The notes beneath the pieces are model-generated. The model did no database searches and was not told the origin of the DNA. It was given only the letters and a program-made list of their open reading frames with translations. Source: Flavobacterium sinopsychrotolerans (GTDB lineage Bacteria > Bacteroidota > Bacteroidia > Flavobacteriales > Flavobacteriaceae). From it: 64,000 nucleotides of DNA. Position 1 is the stretch's first letter. Every line of letters begins with the position of its first letter. Position numbers and translations under genes: made by a program. This document shows, one piece after another, positions 8,337 to 18,106 of this stretch. The stretch spans positions 62,001-126,000 of the forward strand of contig NZ_FODN01000008.1 in the NCBI RefSeq assembly GCF_900110375.1, written 5' to 3'.

Positions 8337-9596
8337 ATGGAAGTTAGTATTATCATATTCTGTCTAATACTAAGTGCTTTTTTTTCAGGAATGGAGATAG
8401 CCTTTGTCTCTTCTAATAAGATTTATCTTGAGATTGAAAAAAAACAAGATAATTTTCTTTCAAAAATTCTCACCAAACTTACCGCAAAACCCTCTAAATT
8501 TATTGTTGCCATGCTCATTGGAAACAATATAGTGATGGTGGTTTATGGTTTTTTTATGGGCGAACTAGTAATGGGATGGTTTCTTGCCTTGGGATATCAA
8601 TTTTCTGATTTGTTAAATTTGGTATTACAAACACTCATCTCTACGATAATAGTATTGATTACTGCCGAGTTTTTTCCTAAGGTTTTTTTTCAAATTTACG
8701 CCAATTCGCTGTTTAAATTCTTTGCGATTCCAGCCTATTTCTTTTACACTTTTTTCTATTTTATCTCTACATTTTTTATTTGGGTTTCCGATCTTATTTT
8801 GAAAAAATTCTTCAAAACAGAAGGAGATAATGTACAGCTTTATTTTAGTAAAATCGAACTTGGGAATTATATTACGGAACAAATGAGCAGCGTGGAAGAT
8901 AACGAAACAGTAGATTCTGAAATATTAATGTTTCAAAATGCATTGGAATTTTCAGGTGTTAAGGCCAGAGATGTGATGACGCCCCGCACTGAAATAATAG
9001 CCGTTGATTTGTTTGATTCAATCGTGGAACTGAAAGAATTATTTATAGAAACGGGTTATTCTAAAATAGTAGTATATCAAAATTCACTCGATGATATTAT
9101 TGGATATGTTCATTCATTTGATTTGTTTAAAAAACCAAATAGTATCAATGAAATTGTTATTTTGGTAGAGTTTGTGCCCGAAACAATGTTCATAAAAGAC
9201 GCTATGAGTTTGCTTACCAAAAAGCGAAAAAGTGTTGCTGTTGTATTGGACGAATATGGCGGAACGTCAGGTATTGTTACTATTGAGGACATTGTGGAAG
9301 AGCTTTTTGGAGAGATTGAGGATGAGCATGATTCAGATGAGGAATTGATCGAAAAAGAGTTGGGCGAAGGTGTTTTTGTGTTTTCAGCTCGCTTTGATGT
9401 GGAATATTTAAATCAAACCTATAAGCTTCAAATTCCAGAGAGTGATTCTTACGGAACACTTGGCGGTTTTATTGTTGATTTTACAAAAGAAATTCCGCAA
9501 AAAGGGGAGATAATCACCATTGGAATCTATCGTTTTGTTGTTGAGGAAGCTACAAATAAGAAAATAGAATTAGTAAAAATGACCGTGCAAGAGTGA
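8337..9596 (+). CDS. CNNM/CBS-domain membrane protein (HlyC/CorC family)
   Basis: The 419-residue protein has an N-terminal DUF21/CNNM membrane domain (about residues 1-185, four hydrophobic stretches), then a pair of CBS domains (about 205-330, with RDVMTPRTEIIAVDL and VVLDEYGGTSGIVTIEDIVEELFGEI) and a C-terminal CorC_HlyC transporter-associated domain (about 345-415, SARFDVEYLNQTYKLQIPES). Members act in Mg2+/Co2+ efflux, and in flavobacteria a related protein, GldE, supports gliding. There is no gldD neighbour here, so a gldE assignment is not supported. It is the last gene of the coaX-lptC run before a 108-base gap. Confidence 0.88.
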   Translation: MEVSIIIFCLILSAFFSGMEIAFVSSNKIYLEIEKKQDNFLSKILTKLTAKPSKFIVAMLIGNNIVMVVYGFFMGELVMGWFLALGYQFSDLLNLVLQTLISTIIVLITAEFFPKVFFQIYANSLFKFFAIPAYFFYTFFYFISTFFIWVSDLILKKFFKTEGDNVQLYFSKIELGNYITEQMSSVEDNETVDSEILMFQNALEFSGVKARDVMTPRTEIIAVDLFDSIVELKELFIETGYSKIVVYQNSLDDIIGYVHSFDLFKKPNSINEIVILVEFVPETMFIKDAMSLLTKKRKSVAVVLDEYGGTSGIVTIEDIVEELFGEIEDEHDSDEELIEKELGEGVFVFSARFDVEYLNQTYKLQIPESDSYGTLGGFIVDFTKEIPQKGEIITIGIYRFVVEEATNKKIELVKMTVQE

Positions 9597-9704
9597 TTTT
9601 TATTATGAAAATAAAAATTCTTGCAAAATAAAACGCTACTAGTATAATTATTAATTAGATAATTGTATTTTCGCAAACTGAATATAAAAATTAACAACAA
9701 TAAA

Positions 9705-11801
9705 ATGGCAGTTTTACAAAAAATTAGACAACGTTCACTTCTTCTGATACTCGTTATCGGGTTTTGTTTATTAGCATTTATCATAGGTGATATATTCAAC
9801 AGTGGTGGTTTCAACAGTACATCAAAAGATGTAGGAAGCATCGATGGAAAAGATATTTCATTCGAAGATTTTAGAGTTAAAGTTAGTAATGTTGAAAAAA
9901 GTGGTCAAGGGATAACTTCAACTGAAGCAGCTAACAGAGTTTGGGAGCAAGAAGTTTCTGTTGCTTTGCTAACTTCTGAATTTGAAAAATTAGGATTGAG
10001 AGTTGGTGAAAAGCATTTATTGGAAGTGTTGAAAGCGGATCAAAATATTGGTGGAAATCCATTGTTTTTAAATGCTGCCGGTGTTTTTGATGTTGCTAAA
10101 TTCAAAGAATATTTCAAAGCTAATCCTGCACAAGCTCAGTTTTTGAAAGACAGAGAAAAAGACGCTGACTTAAACGCTAAATATCAAATGTACAATAAAA
10201 TGATTAAAGCGGCAGTTTTTACAACTGAAAGCGAAGGGAAGTTGAAATATGAAATGGAAGCTAATAAAGTAAACTTTGCTTATGTTGCCGGTTTATATTC
10301 AACAATTAAAGACAGTGAAGTAAAAATCACTGATTCGGAGATTGTGGATTTCATGAAGAAGAATGAGAAAAAATACAAAGCAGATGAATCTCGTGAAGTA
10401 GAATATGTTTTGATTGAAGACAAAGCATCTCCTGCGGATGAAGCTGAAGTGAAATCAAAAATAAATTCATTGTTGACAGGAAGTGTGGTGTACAACCAAG
10501 CAACTGGAAAGAATGATACTCTGCCTGGATTTAGAACAACGACCAATACAATTGAGTTTGTAAATTCAAATTCAGATGTTCCTTACGATTCAACTTATAT
10601 TGCTAAAAAAGATTTACCGGCTATAGATGCAGATAAATTATTTAATCTTGCCCCAGGTGCAGTTTATGGTCCATATATGTTTGGGAACTACTACTGTATT
10701 TCAAAATCTATGGGAATGAAATCAGGAGTTAATGCAAAAGCAAGCCATATTTTAATTGGTTACGAAGGATCACAAGTTCCTAACCAAAAAGAAAAAAGAA
10801 CAAAAGAGCAAGCAAAAGCAAAAGCAGAAAGTATTTTGGCGCAAGTAAATGCTAGTCCAGATAGTTTCTTGATGTTGGCATTCACTAATTCTGATGATTC
10901 ATCAGCACAACAAGGTGGTGATTTAGGTTATTTTGGTCCAAACCAAATGGTGAAACCTTTCAATGATTTTGTTTTTAATAACGGTATTGGTAAAGTTGGT
11001 TTAGTTGAAACTGATTTTGGTTTTCATATTATTAAAATTACCGACAAACAAGACGGAATTCGTTTAGCTACTGTAGCTCAAAAGATAGAAGCTTCAGAAG
11101 TTACTTCTGATAGAATATTTACACAAGCAACCAAATTTGAAATGGATGCTGCTGATAAAGATTTTAATAAAGTTGCAAAAGAAATGGGACTTAAAGTTGC
11201 TCCAGCTGTTTCTGTAAAAGGAATGGATGAGAACTTTGGAACATTAGGAAATCAGAGAACTATCGTGAGATGGGCATTTGAAGACGGAGTTAAAGAAGGA
11301 TCTGTAAAAAGATTTGAAGTGGCTAATGTTGGACACGTTATTGCAAAGTTGAAAAGTATTGATAAATCAGGTTTAGTTGCCGTTTCAGTAGCGAGACCTT
11401 ATGTAGAACAAATACTAAAAAACAAGAAAAAAGCAGAACTGATCAAAGCTAAAATGAATGGTTCTTCACTTGAAGCAATTGCGAAAGCAGTAGGAGGAAC
11501 GGTGCAACAAGCAACTGGTCTTACTATGGAAAATACAATGTTACCAAATGTTGGTCCAGAGCCAAAAGTAGTTGGAAATGCATTTGCTTTAGCAGCAAAT
11601 AAAATGTCTGCTCCAATTGAAGGGAATACTGGAGTTTATGTGGTAAAAAACACAAGTACAGTAAAAGCGCCAGCATTGAAAAGTCATGCACCATACGTTG
11701 CTAAGTTGAAAGCACAAAGTGCTTCAGATGCAAATAGAGTAATTCCTGCATTGAAAGCTAATGCTAAAATTGAAGATAACAGACAAGATTTTAATTACTA
11801 G
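9705..11801 (+). CDS. PpiD/SurA-like periplasmic peptidyl-prolyl isomerase
   Basis: The start MAVLQKIRQRS is preferred over an in-frame upstream codon because it places the single membrane anchor (about residues 13-31, LLILVIGFCLLAFIIGD) right at the N-terminus, as in PpiD. The 698-residue protein has a SurA-N-like region, a parvulin rotamase domain (about residues 345-450, with HILIGYEG, GGDLGYFGPNQMV and ETDFGFHIIKI), and a C-terminal half with a second, degenerate repeat. It is expected to be tethered to the inner membrane facing the periplasm and to assist folding of exported proteins. A strong terminator follows. Confidence 0.88.
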   Translation: MAVLQKIRQRSLLLILVIGFCLLAFIIGDIFNSGGFNSTSKDVGSIDGKDISFEDFRVKVSNVEKSGQGITSTEAANRVWEQEVSVALLTSEFEKLGLRVGEKHLLEVLKADQNIGGNPLFLNAAGVFDVAKFKEYFKANPAQAQFLKDREKDADLNAKYQMYNKMIKAAVFTTESEGKLKYEMEANKVNFAYVAGLYSTIKDSEVKITDSEIVDFMKKNEKKYKADESREVEYVLIEDKASPADEAEVKSKINSLLTGSVVYNQATGKNDTLPGFRTTTNTIEFVNSNSDVPYDSTYIAKKDLPAIDADKLFNLAPGAVYGPYMFGNYYCISKSMGMKSGVNAKASHILIGYEGSQVPNQKEKRTKEQAKAKAESILAQVNASPDSFLMLAFTNSDDSSAQQGGDLGYFGPNQMVKPFNDFVFNNGIGKVGLVETDFGFHIIKITDKQDGIRLATVAQKIEASEVTSDRIFTQATKFEMDAADKDFNKVAKEMGLKVAPAVSVKGMDENFGTLGNQRTIVRWAFEDGVKEGSVKRFEVANVGHVIAKLKSIDKSGLVAVSVARPYVEQILKNKKKAELIKAKMNGSSLEAIAKAVGGTVQQATGLTMENTMLPNVGPEPKVVGNAFALAANKMSAPIEGNTGVYVVKNTSTVKAPALKSHAPYVAKLKAQSASDANRVIPALKANAKIEDNRQDFNY

Positions 11802-11825
11802 TTAAAAGAGTAATAAGTTATAATA

Positions 11826-11860
11826 AAAATCCCGATACATGCTACATGTATCGGGATTTT
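11826..11860. terminator. Bidirectional Rho-independent terminator
   Basis: A perfect 16-bp stem (11826-11841 with 11845-11860) with a CTA loop, flanked by A-runs and T-runs on both sides. It separates the convergent PpiD-like gene and GHMP kinase gene. Confidence 0.9.
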
Positions 11861-11902
11861 GCTTTTAATAGGTTTTTTGAGGAATATGATTAATTATAGC
11901 AA

Positions 11903-12820
11903 CTAAGACCATATCATTTCATTATATGGAATTATAGTTTCGTATCCTTTTGAAACAAAATAGTCTTTTGGATTATCCTCTGAAATCACCATCACAAAAT
12001 CGCCTCCCCAAGCACCAAGGCTTTTTATCACACCATTAAAATCAGGAAACAAAGATTCTTTTATCGTTTGTGTTTCCAGAATAATACTCATTTGTACTTC
12101 GTGTTTTTGTATTGCTGCAGTAAAAGATTGAATTGTAGTAGCATTCAAAACTTCAGAAGTTATCAGGTCATTTAAAGCGATTGTCCTCGGCAGATTATTC
12201 TTTTTATTCATATTGTAAGCAGCTATTGCGCTTTTACTGCTTTGCTTTTTATTCAGATATACAAAGTAAAGATTGTCCGTAAAATCCGGATTAAAGAATA
12301 CTTTTTCAACTGTAGGATTTCCTTGTTCCAATTGATATACAATTGGACTGTCGTTTTGTGCGCACGCAATATCGTAACCACTACCTCCAAAACTGTTTTT
12401 AAGCAATGTGAAAGCATCGATTTGCAACCATTGGGCAATGTTGTTTATCAGAGTCGATGACGTTCCCAAACCCCAGCTTTTTGGGAATCCAAGTTCAGTA
12501 GTGATTGTGTATCCATCTGAATTTAGAATAAAGTCAGGATTTAGTTTAAAAGCTTCGTGCAAAATGGTCGTAAGTGTATTCTTGACCGGTTCGTTTTCAG
12601 GATTAAATTCTTTAGAAATATCAGAAAATAAAAGCGTGCCTTCAAACCAAATGCTTCCATCGGCATCGTAACTTTTCCAGATGATTTCTTTGTTGCTTCC
12701 TTCTTCTATAATGAGATTTTGTCCCATTTTTGTGGGTAATGCAAAGGCTTTTGCACCATCAAGAACCAGATATTCTCCTGTGATTAAAAGTTTTCCGTTA
12801 CTGTAGAATGTTTTTTTCAT
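11903..12820 (-). CDS. GYDIA-type GHMP kinase, probable mevalonate-pathway kinase
   Basis: The 305-residue protein is a GHMP-superfamily kinase: the ATP-binding loop appears as GFPKSWGLGTSSTLI (around residue 118), the signature GSGYDIACAQ follows around 146-155, and the C-terminal GHMP motif GAWGGDFVMV is at about 268. The GYDIA variant of the second motif gives the family its name in Bacteroidota. It is adjacent to HMG-CoA reductase on the same strand, so mevalonate or phosphomevalonate is the likely substrate. Which phosphorylation step it catalyses cannot be decided from the sequence. Confidence 0.85.
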   Translation of the reverse strand: MKKTFYSNGKLLITGEYLVLDGAKAFALPTKMGQNLIIEEGSNKEIIWKSYDADGSIWFEGTLLFSDISKEFNPENEPVKNTLTTILHEAFKLNPDFILNSDGYTITTELGFPKSWGLGTSSTLINNIAQWLQIDAFTLLKNSFGGSGYDIACAQNDSPIVYQLEQGNPTVEKVFFNPDFTDNLYFVYLNKKQSSKSAIAAYNMNKKNNLPRTIALNDLITSEVLNATTIQSFTAAIQKHEVQMSIILETQTIKESLFPDFNGVIKSLGAWGGDFVMVISEDNPKDYFVSKGYETIIPYNEMIWS

Positions 12821-12833
12821 TAGTCTTATTTTA

Positions 12834-12866
12834 ATCCCTATCAGGGTTCAAAACCCTGATAGGGAT
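12834..12866. repeat. Perfect 15-bp inverted repeat between the mevalonate genes
   Basis: ATCCCTATCAGGGTT (12834-12848) and AACCCTGATAGGGAT (12852-12866) are separated by 3 bases. On the minus strand only a weak AT run follows, so it is not a classic terminator. It could be an intercistronic stabiliser or a dispersed palindromic repeat. Confidence 0.75.
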
Positions 12867-12880
12867 GTCGGAAATCTATA

Positions 12881-14197
12881 TTATTTTCTTAAACTTTCAA
12901 TATAAGTTACCACGGCGCTATGCGATACGGTATTTTTTTTGAAATATTTCTGGATTAAAATGCGTTCCTCATCGGTGGCTTCAAACTGGTTGATGATGTT
13001 ATTCAAATGCATTTTCATGTGTCCTTCCTGAATTCCGGTTGTAGTCAAGGAACGTAAAGCGGCAAAGTTTTGTGCTAAACCCGCTACGGCTACAAACTGC
13101 ATTAATTCTTTGGCAGACGGTTTTTCCAGCATTTCCAGTGACAATTTTACCAATGGATGCAGGGAAGTTAAGCCGCCAACAGTTCCTAATGCTAAAGGAA
13201 TTTCCAACCAAAAAGTAAAAATATTATTTTCGATTTTAGCATGAGAAAGACTGGAATATTTTCCGTTTCGGGAAGCATAAGCGTGAATTCCTGCTTCAAC
13301 AGCACGGAAATCATTTCCTGTGGCCAAAACTACAGCATCCACTCCGTTCATGATTCCTTTATTGTGCGTAACGGCACGATACGGCTCAACTTCGGCGATT
13401 TGAACGGCTTGTACAAATTTCTCGGCAAATTCTTTAGGGTTTAGAATGTGTTTTTCTTCTAATTCTTCTATTGGACACGAAACTTCGGCTCTCACGATGC
13501 AATTTGGAACATAATTCGAAAGTATGCTCATTACCACTTCAATCTCTTTCTCTGTTTCTGTAAACAAGTCGTAATTATGTGCTTCTTCTTTTAATGTTTT
13601 GGAAAATTGTTCCAAACACGAATTGATGAAATTGGCTCCCATGCTGTCTTTGGTTTCAAAAGTGGCATGTAGCTGAAAATAATTAGGCAATAGATCGGTT
13701 TTGTCTTTTAGAATAATGTCTAAAATTCCGCCACCGCGTTTTTGCATATTTGTGGTAATCGACTCGGTTTCTGAGAAAAATTTGCTTTTATGTTGAGCAA
13801 AAAACAAGTTCAGTTTTGACACATCGCCTTTATAAATAAAATGAACCTGACCAATTTTTTCGGTATTGATTACAGTTGCTTTAAATCCGCCGCGCGTGGA
13901 CCAAAACTTAGCAGCTTTTGCGGCAGCGGCAACCACAGAACTCTCTTCAATGGCCATCGGAATGGTGCTGTATTTTCCATTAATCAGGAAATTGGGAGCA
14001 ACTCCCAGTGGAATGTAGAAATTTGTTATCGTATTTTCGATGAATTCATCGTGTAATTTCTGTATTTTTTCATCAGAATTCCAATAGTTCTTCAGCAAGG
14101 CGACGGCTTCTGTAGGTGTTGAAAAATATTGATTGGCAATCCATTTAATTTTTTCTTCTTTGGATAATTTAGAAAATCCGCTAATAGCCTTGTTCAT
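12881..14197 (-). CDS. Hydroxymethylglutaryl-CoA reductase, class II type
   Basis: The start ATG giving MNKAISGFSKLS yields 438 residues; a TTG two codons upstream is a less likely start. Motifs include PLGVAPNFLINGKY near residue 70, KDSMGANFINSCLEQ near 185 (substrate-binding DAMG-type loop), NKGIMNGVDAVVLATGNDFR near 277 and GGLTSLHPLVKLSLEML near 355. The enzyme reduces HMG-CoA to mevalonate, the committed step of isoprenoid synthesis in Flavobacteria, even though the class was first described for mevalonate breakdown. It is followed by the GYDIA kinase on the same strand after a palindrome. A promoter-like signal lies upstream at 14226-14257. Confidence 0.93.
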   Translation of the reverse strand: MNKAISGFSKLSKEEKIKWIANQYFSTPTEAVALLKNYWNSDEKIQKLHDEFIENTITNFYIPLGVAPNFLINGKYSTIPMAIEESSVVAAAAKAAKFWSTRGGFKATVINTEKIGQVHFIYKGDVSKLNLFFAQHKSKFFSETESITTNMQKRGGGILDIILKDKTDLLPNYFQLHATFETKDSMGANFINSCLEQFSKTLKEEAHNYDLFTETEKEIEVVMSILSNYVPNCIVRAEVSCPIEELEEKHILNPKEFAEKFVQAVQIAEVEPYRAVTHNKGIMNGVDAVVLATGNDFRAVEAGIHAYASRNGKYSSLSHAKIENNIFTFWLEIPLALGTVGGLTSLHPLVKLSLEMLEKPSAKELMQFVAVAGLAQNFAALRSLTTTGIQEGHMKMHLNNIINQFEATDEERILIQKYFKKNTVSHSAVVTYIESLRK

Positions 14198-14225
14198 TCT
14201 CAATTGATTATGGTGTAATTAGTTG

Positions 14226-14257
14226 CAAATATACGGTTTTAGCCGTTTTATTTACAA
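14226..14257 (-). promoter_or_regulatory. Promoter of the HMG-CoA reductase gene
   Basis: On the minus strand a -7 box TATATTTG (14226-14233) is preceded by a TTG (14255-14257) at 21 bases spacing. It sits 28 bases before the ATG. Confidence 0.6.
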
Positions 14258-14376
14258 TCAAATTATATTCAGTGAAAGGTTATTTTTCATATTGCTTTTT
14301 ACATTTAACATATAAAATGACCGATAATTGTAATTTTTTCACTAAAATTGATGGTTTTTATCTTTAAATAAATAGT

Positions 14377-16548
14377 ATGTATTCGAAAAAAATTATAGCA
14401 TTATTTTTATTCTTGTGTTTTACGGTTGTTGGTCAACAAAAAATCACAATTGATGAACTTTATAACGGTACATTTCGTGCTCAGGGAATGGATGAATTGC
14501 AGTCCTTGAAAAACACAAATCAGTACACGGTTTTGAATGCTGACAGGCAGTCCAGAAGCATGCAGATTGATTTGTATGATTTTGCTACATTAAAAAAAGT
14601 GTCTACATTAATCGATACAAAATCGCACAGAGAATTATCTGGTGGGATTGACAGTTACACTTTTGACGCTTCAGAAAAAATGATTTTATTGGCTTGCAAT
14701 ACCAATCAAATCTTCCGCCACTCGTTTACTGCTGATTATTATTTATATGATATCGCAAATAAAAAATTAAGAAAATTATTTGATTTTCAGGTTCAGGAGC
14801 CTACTTTCTCACCTGATGGAAAAAAGATTGCTTACGCCAAAGGAAATAATCTGTATGTATATGATTTAGCTTCTAATAAATCGACTCCAATAACTACAGA
14901 CGGACAAAAAAACAGCATTATTAACGGTATTACGGATTGGGTTTACGAAGAAGAATTTGCTTTTGTGAAAGCTTTTGACTGGAGCGCTGATAGCAAAAAA
15001 GTAGCCTACATTCGTTTTGACGAAAGTCAAGTTCCGGAATTTTCGATGTCTATGTTTGGAAAAGAGTTGTATCCAATGATGCAAACCTTTAAATATCCAA
15101 AAGCAGGGGAAAAGAACGCATTAGTTTCGTTGCACATTTATGATGTAAATGCAAATGCGGTGAAAGATATTAACCTAGGGAAATACAACGATTTTTATAT
15201 CGCCAGAATGAAATGGACTAATGACGCAAATATATTGTCTGCGCAGGTATTGAATCGTCACCAAAACAATTTAGATTTGTTATTTATCGATGGAAATTCA
15301 GGAGCTGCAAAAGTAGTTTTGAACGAAAAAGATAAAGCGTATGTTGATGTGACTGATAATTTGACGTTCTTGAAAGACAACAGTTTTATTTGGACCAGCG
15401 AAAAAGACGGTTTCAATCATATTTACTTATATGACAAAAACGGAAAATTAAAAAATCAAGTGACCAAAGGAAAGTGGGAAGTAACTAATTATTATGGTTT
15501 AGACGAAAAGACAAATACTGTTTTCTATCAGTCTGTAGAAAATGGATCCATCAACAGAGATGTTTATAAAATAAATCTTGATGGCAAGAACAAAGTTCGT
15601 TTGTCACAATTTACAGGAACTAATGCGGCGACTTTCAGCCCAAATTTTCAATACTATATCAATACTTTTTCTAGCGCGGCTCAGCCTACGACTTACACGT
15701 TGAACGATGCTAAATTTGGCAAACAAGTTCAGGTTATAGAAAACAATGAATCTTTGGCTGCAAAGCTAAAAAGCTATGATTTACCGGCTAAAGAGTTTTT
15801 TGTTTTGAAAACAGCAAAAGGGAATGAACTAAATGCTTGGATGATTAAACCGAAAGATTTTGATCCAGCAAAAAAATATCCGGTTTTCATGTACCAATAT
15901 TCTGGTCCGGGTTCCCAACAAGTAAACAATGAGTGGAACAGCACGGATGATTATTGGTTTATGATGTTGTCACAACAAGGATACATTGTGGCTTGTGTTG
16001 ACGGACGCGGAACTGGTTTTAAAGGAGCTGATTTCAAGAAAGTAACGCAATTACAATTAGGAAAATACGAAGTAGAAGATCAAATAGATGCTGCTAAAGT
16101 ATTAGGAAATTACGCATTTGTTGATAAAGCTAGAATTGGTATATTTGGCTGGTCGTATGGTGGTTTTATGGCGTCTAATTGTATCATGAAAGGAAACGAT
16201 GTTTTTAAAATGGCAATTGCTGTGGCTCCGGTAACGAACTGGCGCTTTTATGATAGTGTGTATACGGAGCGTTACATGACGACACCGCAAGAGAATGCGA
16301 GTGGATACGATGATAATTCACCAATAAATCATGTTGATAAATTGAAAGGGAAATTCCTTTTGATTCATGGTTCGGGTGATGATAATGTGCATGTTCAAAA
16401 CTCCATGCAAATGATGGAAGCTTTGATTCAGGCCAATAAACAATTTGATTCCCAAATTTACCCAGACAATAATCACGGGATTTACGGCGGAAAAACCAGA
16501 GTTCAGTTGTACACAAAAATGACTAATTTTATTAAAGAAAATTTATAA
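14377..16548 (+). CDS. S9-family dipeptidyl peptidase IV-like serine protease
   Basis: The 723-residue protein has a signal peptide (IIALFLFLCFTVVGQ), an N-terminal DPPIV beta-propeller (about residues 30-480, with FSPDGKKIAYAKGNNLYVYD) and a C-terminal alpha/beta-hydrolase domain. The catalytic triad is visible as Ser593 in GWSYGG, Asp near 668 in HGSGDDNVHVQ, and His700 in PDNNHGIYGG. DPP-IV enzymes remove X-Pro dipeptides from peptide N-termini in the periplasm. The two POT transporter genes follow directly on the same strand, 9 and then 4 bases apart, so dipeptides released here are probably imported by them. Confidence 0.93.
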   Translation: MYSKKIIALFLFLCFTVVGQQKITIDELYNGTFRAQGMDELQSLKNTNQYTVLNADRQSRSMQIDLYDFATLKKVSTLIDTKSHRELSGGIDSYTFDASEKMILLACNTNQIFRHSFTADYYLYDIANKKLRKLFDFQVQEPTFSPDGKKIAYAKGNNLYVYDLASNKSTPITTDGQKNSIINGITDWVYEEEFAFVKAFDWSADSKKVAYIRFDESQVPEFSMSMFGKELYPMMQTFKYPKAGEKNALVSLHIYDVNANAVKDINLGKYNDFYIARMKWTNDANILSAQVLNRHQNNLDLLFIDGNSGAAKVVLNEKDKAYVDVTDNLTFLKDNSFIWTSEKDGFNHIYLYDKNGKLKNQVTKGKWEVTNYYGLDEKTNTVFYQSVENGSINRDVYKINLDGKNKVRLSQFTGTNAATFSPNFQYYINTFSSAAQPTTYTLNDAKFGKQVQVIENNESLAAKLKSYDLPAKEFFVLKTAKGNELNAWMIKPKDFDPAKKYPVFMYQYSGPGSQQVNNEWNSTDDYWFMMLSQQGYIVACVDGRGTGFKGADFKKVTQLQLGKYEVEDQIDAAKVLGNYAFVDKARIGIFGWSYGGFMASNCIMKGNDVFKMAIAVAPVTNWRFYDSVYTERYMTTPQENASGYDDNSPINHVDKLKGKFLLIHGSGDDNVHVQNSMQMMEALIQANKQFDSQIYPDNNHGIYGGKTRVQLYTKMTNFIKENL

Positions 16549-16557
16549 CAGCGCTTT

Positions 16558-18102
16558 ATGACAAACGACGCATTGAATAAGGAAGAATTTTTTGGACATC
16601 CAAAGGCGCTTTTTATATTGTTTTTTACCGAAATGTGGGAACGGTTTTCGTTCTACGGGATGAAAGCCTTGTTGATTTTTTATCTAACAAAGTACCATTT
16701 GTTTTCGGATTCTTCTGGGAATTTATTGATTGGAAGCTATGCTGCTTTGGTGTATGCCGTTCCAGTGTTAGGCGGTTTTATTGCCGATAAGTATTTGGGA
16801 TTTAGAAAAGCCATCGTTTTTGGTGGGATTATGTTAGTGTTAGGTCATATAGGAATGGCTTATGAAGGAAATGCCGCAACTCAATCCATTACAGGTGAAA
16901 TTACGCGGGACGAAACCGCATTGCAAATATTTTACTTTTCATTATCCTTAATTATTGTTGGGGTTGGTTTTCTAAAAGCCAATATCTCGTCATTAGTGGG
17001 AGAACTATATGAAAAAGGAGATAAAAGGAGAGATTCCGGATTTACCTTGTTTTACATGGGAATCAACTTAGGGTCTTTTATGGCTACACTAATTTGTGTT
17101 TGGCTAGGCGAAAAATACGGTTGGAGCTATGGTTTTGGTGCGGCTGGAGTCGGAATGTTTTTTGGATTATTGACCTTTATTTCCGGAAGAAAATTATTGA
17201 TGGGAAAAGGAGAATCAAACAACCCATCTTTCTTAGCAAACAAATCGTTTGGACTTAAAAATGAGTGGTTGATTTATATTGGAAGTGTTTTGTCAACGTT
17301 ATTGTTTTGGCAAATGGTCCAAAATCACGATGCAGTTTCATGGGCTTTGAAAATTGCAGGTGGAATTTCTTTCATCTATATCGTTTATTACGCAGCAACG
17401 CAACTCGATGGTAAAGCACGTCACCAATTGATCGCTTTGACTATTCTGATTGTATTTACGATTGTCTTCTGGGCATTGTTTGAACAAGCGTATACTTCGA
17501 TGAATTTATTTGCTGACCGAATTTTAGACCGAACTATATTTGGATATGAAGTATCTGCTGGACAATTCTTAAGTTTTAATGCCTTATTTATAATTTTGTT
17601 AGCTCCAGTTTTTGCTTGGATATGGCCAAAATTAGGAAAATACAATCCGAATACTGCCGTGAAATTTGCTTTCGCATTAGCTTTCGTTGGCTTAGGCTTT
17701 GGAGCATTAGTGATGGGGATAAATCTTTCTGGAGCAGGAAAAGTTGCTGCGATTTGGTTGATATTAGCTTACTTTTTACACACTTGTGGCGAATTGAGTT
17801 TGTCGCCGGTAGGACTTTCTGCAGTGACTAAATTATCACCGGCAAAAATAGTTGGTTTCATGATGGGCGTTTGGTTTTTGGCAACAGCCAGTTCTGAATT
17901 TATTGCTTCCATTTTAGCGAATATCGCTTCTGTCGATACGTCAAATGGTACAGCACCAGATTTGAATTTAGCTAAACAGAGTTATTTAGTGCTTTTTGAA
18001 TATTTATTTTACACAGGACTTGGTTTTGGATTACTACTATTAGTACTTTCGCCAGTAATAAAAAAATTAATGCACGGAGTAGATAAAGAATTAAACAATT
18101 AA
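16558..18102 (+). CDS. POT/PTR-family proton-coupled oligopeptide transporter (first copy)
   Basis: The 514-residue inner-membrane protein begins NKEEFFGHPKALFILFFTEMWERFSFYGMKALLIFYL, which contains the POT hallmark ExxERFxYY-type motif (EMWERFSFYG). Other POT signatures are FTLFYMGINLGSF near residue 165 and the ELSLSPVGLSAVTKL segment near 417. Expected to carry 12 to 14 helices and import di- and tripeptides with protons. It lies between the peptidase gene and a second POT gene and the three form one operon. Confidence 0.93.
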   Translation: MTNDALNKEEFFGHPKALFILFFTEMWERFSFYGMKALLIFYLTKYHLFSDSSGNLLIGSYAALVYAVPVLGGFIADKYLGFRKAIVFGGIMLVLGHIGMAYEGNAATQSITGEITRDETALQIFYFSLSLIIVGVGFLKANISSLVGELYEKGDKRRDSGFTLFYMGINLGSFMATLICVWLGEKYGWSYGFGAAGVGMFFGLLTFISGRKLLMGKGESNNPSFLANKSFGLKNEWLIYIGSVLSTLLFWQMVQNHDAVSWALKIAGGISFIYIVYYAATQLDGKARHQLIALTILIVFTIVFWALFEQAYTSMNLFADRILDRTIFGYEVSAGQFLSFNALFIILLAPVFAWIWPKLGKYNPNTAVKFAFALAFVGLGFGALVMGINLSGAGKVAAIWLILAYFLHTCGELSLSPVGLSAVTKLSPAKIVGFMMGVWFLATASSEFIASILANIASVDTSNGTAPDLNLAKQSYLVLFEYLFYTGLGFGLLLLVLSPVIKKLMHGVDKELNN

Positions 18103-18106
18103 TAAT

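Noticed and set aside
8337..9596. Assignment of the CNNM/CBS gene as gldE
   Set aside because: The usual gldD neighbour is absent, and the family is broad, so the gliding assignment is not supported.
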